Origin: Deltaproteobacteria bacterium
GTDB lineage: Bacteria > Desulfobacterota > Desulfobacteria > C00003060 > C00003106
Direction of reading: 5' to 3'
Length of the DNA stretch: 8,358 bases
Assembly (NCBI GenBank): GCA_019314005.1
Contig: JAFDAE010000084.1
Coordinates: 1-8,358, forward strand
Every line of letters starts with the position of its first letter. Positions within the stretch are counted from its first letter, which is position 1. Positions 6,751 through 8,358 of the stretch are shown here, one piece after another. The notes below the pieces were generated by a model. The model had not been told where the DNA came from. It did no database searches and saw only the letters and a program-made list of their open reading frames with translations. The position numbers and the translations under genes are program-made.

Positions 6751-6970
6751 GAATATTTCCTCTGACTTGTATACGAATTTTCTCTTTCCCAAATTCTACG
6801 ACGTCGCCTGAAAAGATCTTTTTTCGTTTTCTGGTTTCGACCTTCCCGTTTACTATAACTTGACCTTCAGAGATCACATATTTCGCTTCACCGCCGCTAT
6901 CGACCATATTTTCGAGCTTTAAGATTTTATAGAGCTCAATTGGCTCTTCTGAAATTTCAATTTCTCTCAT
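6737..6970 (-). CDS. small S4-domain RNA-binding protein (YbcJ-like)
   Basis: A 77-residue protein consisting almost entirely of one S4 RNA-binding domain. IELYKILKLENMVDSGGEAK (11-30) matches the first helices of the domain, followed by ISEGQVIVNGKVETRKRKK (33-51), the turn and strand that bind RNA, then the SGDVVEF strand (54-60). This arrangement fits the YbcJ/YaaA-type stand-alone S4 proteins, thought to bind structured RNA or ribosomal intermediates. The ATG at 6970 forms an ATGA overlap with the stop of the ABC-F gene, so I prefer it to the GTG at 6982. Such overlap suggests translational coupling with the ATPase. Downstream it overlaps the methyltransferase start by 14 bp. Domain call secure; target RNA unknown. 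Confidence 0.88.
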   Translation of the reverse strand: MREIEISEEPIELYKILKLENMVDSGGEAKYVISEGQVIVNGKVETRKRKKIFSGDVVEFGKEKIRIQVRGNIHGPE

Positions 6971-8358
6971 TTTACAAAACACTCAGTCCCGATGTCATTT
7001 GGATTGATAGCTTCCAGTTCCTCCCATCGCTCATATGCTATGGTAAGAGATTGTTCCAGCTCTTCAATTCTTGCCTTGGCTTGACTAATGAGCGCGCTAT
7101 TCTGCCGGTAGAATGAGGGATCTGCCATGGAGTTATAAATTTCCTGCTGTTTGCTTTCCATAGCCTCAATCTTCTGTGGCAGACTCTCCAGTTCGCGTGC
7201 TTCCTTGAAAGTGAGTTTTCTCGGCCCCGCCGGCTTTAGTCTCTTTTTTATTTTCTTTTCAGGCGTAGGTTTTGTCTCTGCTATCTCTGCCGGTCGTTGT
7301 ATAAGCCAGTCATCATAGCCTCCGGCATATTCCTGTACCTTGCCTTCTTTCTCAAAAACAAAGGTGGAAGTGACTACATTATCCAGAAACGCACGGTCGT
7401 GACTGACTAAAAGAACCGTGCCTTTGTAATCAAAAAGCAGCTCCTCCAAGAGCTCCAAGGTCTCGGCGTCCAGGTCATTTGTTGGTTCGTCTATCACCAG
7501 GATATTAGCAGGCTTTGTAAAAAGTTTAGCCAAAAGCAAACGATTTCGCTCGCCGCCGGAAAGTATTCGGACCGGTGAACGTGCCCGATCCGGGGCAAAG
7601 AGAAAATCTTGCAAATAGCCGATGATATGCCTCTGTCTGCCGTTAATAGTCAGCATGTCGTTGCCTTCTCCGACATTATTGATGACCGTATCATTTTCAT
7701 CAAGCAGGGCCCGATGCTGGTCAAAATAGGCGGGTTCAAGGTTAGTGCCGAGCCTGACTGAGCCTTGTTGCGGTTTAAGATCGCCAAGCAACAGACGAAG
7801 CAGGGTAGTTTTGCCGGAACCATTCGGCCCGATAATGCCTATTCTGTCGCCACGCAGAATTGTGGTGGAAAAGTTTTGGACAATTATTTTATCATCATAG
7901 CCGAATGTGACCCCTTTTAACTCTGCAACAAGTTTTCCCGATGGCGCTGCCTCCTGGATTTGCATGCGGGCACGGCCGACAATTTCCTGCCGGGCCTTAC
8001 ACTCTTTACGCATTTCTACAAGGGTTCGAACCCTTCCCTCATTTCTGGTACGCCGGGCTTTGATCCCCTGGCGTATCCATATTTCCTCTTGGGCAAGTTT
8101 TTTGTCGAAACGAGTCTGCTGGGATGCTTCGGCTGCGAGTGTTTCGGCTTTTCGTCTAAGATATGTATCATAATTGCCAGGCCAGCTTGTAAGACAACCC
8201 CTGTCGAGATCAATAATACGGGTCGCGAGTTTTCTGAGAAGCATCCGGTCATGGGTGACAAATAAAAGGGAGATGTTCGTGTTTAACAAAAACTCTTCCA
8301 GCCAGGTTATGGCATTGATATCAAGATGGTTGGTAGGCTCATCAAGGAGTAAAAGATC
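6967..8358 (-). CDS. uup: Uup-like ABC-F family ATPase, N-terminal part outside the window
   Basis: Soluble twin-ATPase protein of the ABC-F family, likely linked to ribosome assembly or function and, for E. coli Uup, to precise excision of transposons. The visible 463 residues begin inside the first ATPase domain at its Walker B (LLLLDEPTNHLD) and THDR. The inter-domain linker contains WIRQGIKARRTRNEGRVR (about 94-111), characteristic of Uup. The second domain has Walker A GPNGSGKTT (177-185), signature LSGGERNR (266-273), Walker B with DEPTNDLD (to about 297) and SHDRA (319-323). The C-terminal extension (about 370-450) is predicted coiled coil, with FKEARELESLPQKIEAMESKQ. Compared with E. 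coli Uup (about 635 residues), roughly 150-180 residues lie beyond position 8358. No membrane segments, as expected. It leads the visible operon, and its stop overlaps the S4 start as ATGA. Confidence 0.94.
   Translation of the reverse strand, partial: DLLLLDEPTNHLDINAITWLEEFLLNTNISLLFVTHDRMLLRKLATRIIDLDRGCLTSWPGNYDTYLRRKAETLAAEASQQTRFDKKLAQEEIWIRQGIKARRTRNEGRVRTLVEMRKECKARQEIVGRARMQIQEAAPSGKLVAELKGVTFGYDDKIIVQNFSTTILRGDRIGIIGPNGSGKTTLLRLLLGDLKPQQGSVRLGTNLEPAYFDQHRALLDENDTVINNVGEGNDMLTINGRQRHIIGYLQDFLFAPDRARSPVRILSGGERNRLLLAKLFTKPANILVIDEPTNDLDAETLELLEELLFDYKGTVLLVSHDRAFLDNVVTSTFVFEKEGKVQEYAGGYDDWLIQRPAEIAETKPTPEKKIKKRLKPAGPRKLTFKEARELESLPQKIEAMESKQQEIYNSMADPSFYRQNSALISQAKARIEELEQSLTIAYERWEELEAINPNDIGTECFVK

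Noticed and set aside
6751..6792. Upstream start for the FkbM-like protein
   Set aside because: The ATG at 6750 has a well-spaced GAGGA site, whereas the 6792 start would overlap the S4 gene much more without better support.
1..8358. CRISPR arrays, tRNA or rRNA genes, transposases, toxin-antitoxin pairs
   Set aside because: No regularly spaced repeats, cloverleaf-like sequence, transposase motifs or small paired genes of that kind were seen on either strand.

Overview
The window looks like chromosomal, mostly housekeeping DNA from a Gram-negative bacterium. Moderate base composition, a periplasmic SurA/PrsA-like parvulin, a four-repeat S1 protein and a Uup-type ABC-F ATPase together suggest a deltaproteobacterial (Desulfobacterota-like) origin. 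That assignment rests on protein style alone and is tentative. I see no transposase, phage gene, CRISPR array, tRNA or rRNA.

Layout. (1) Positions 88-1152, minus strand: an MscS-family mechanosensitive channel. (2) Positions 1153-1411: a divergent intergenic region with a good minus-strand promoter for the channel gene, an 8-bp-arm inverted repeat, and a long imperfect inverted repeat (1309-1383) just upstream of the next gene. (3) Positions 1412-4240, plus strand: an FKBP/SlyD-like peptidyl-prolyl isomerase, an exported parvulin-type isomerase and a four-S1-domain RNA-binding protein, separated by 75 and 90 bp. (4) Positions 4250-8358, minus strand: five tightly packed genes. In transcription order they are a Uup-like ABC-F ATPase (start lies beyond the window), a small S4-domain RNA-binding protein, an FkbM-like methyltransferase, a spermidine-synthase-like protein and a CvfB/YitL-like S1 protein. 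They overlap by 4 bp, overlap by 14 bp, are separated by 9 bp and overlap by 22 bp, which argues for one operon.

Functionally, the right half is dominated by translation- or RNA-associated proteins (ABC-F, S4, CvfB-like) with two SAM-binding-fold enzymes between them. The left cluster pairs a cytosolic and a periplasmic prolyl isomerase with another S1 protein. The two clusters converge with only 9 bp between stop codons and no visible terminator. The most notable non-coding signal is the 21-bp stem that could form at 1312-1332/1361-1381. Its only two mismatches are G-U pairs in the plus-strand RNA. I do not see a clear undescribed multi-gene system; the best candidates for follow-up are that hairpin and the mixed RNA-binding/methyltransferase operon.
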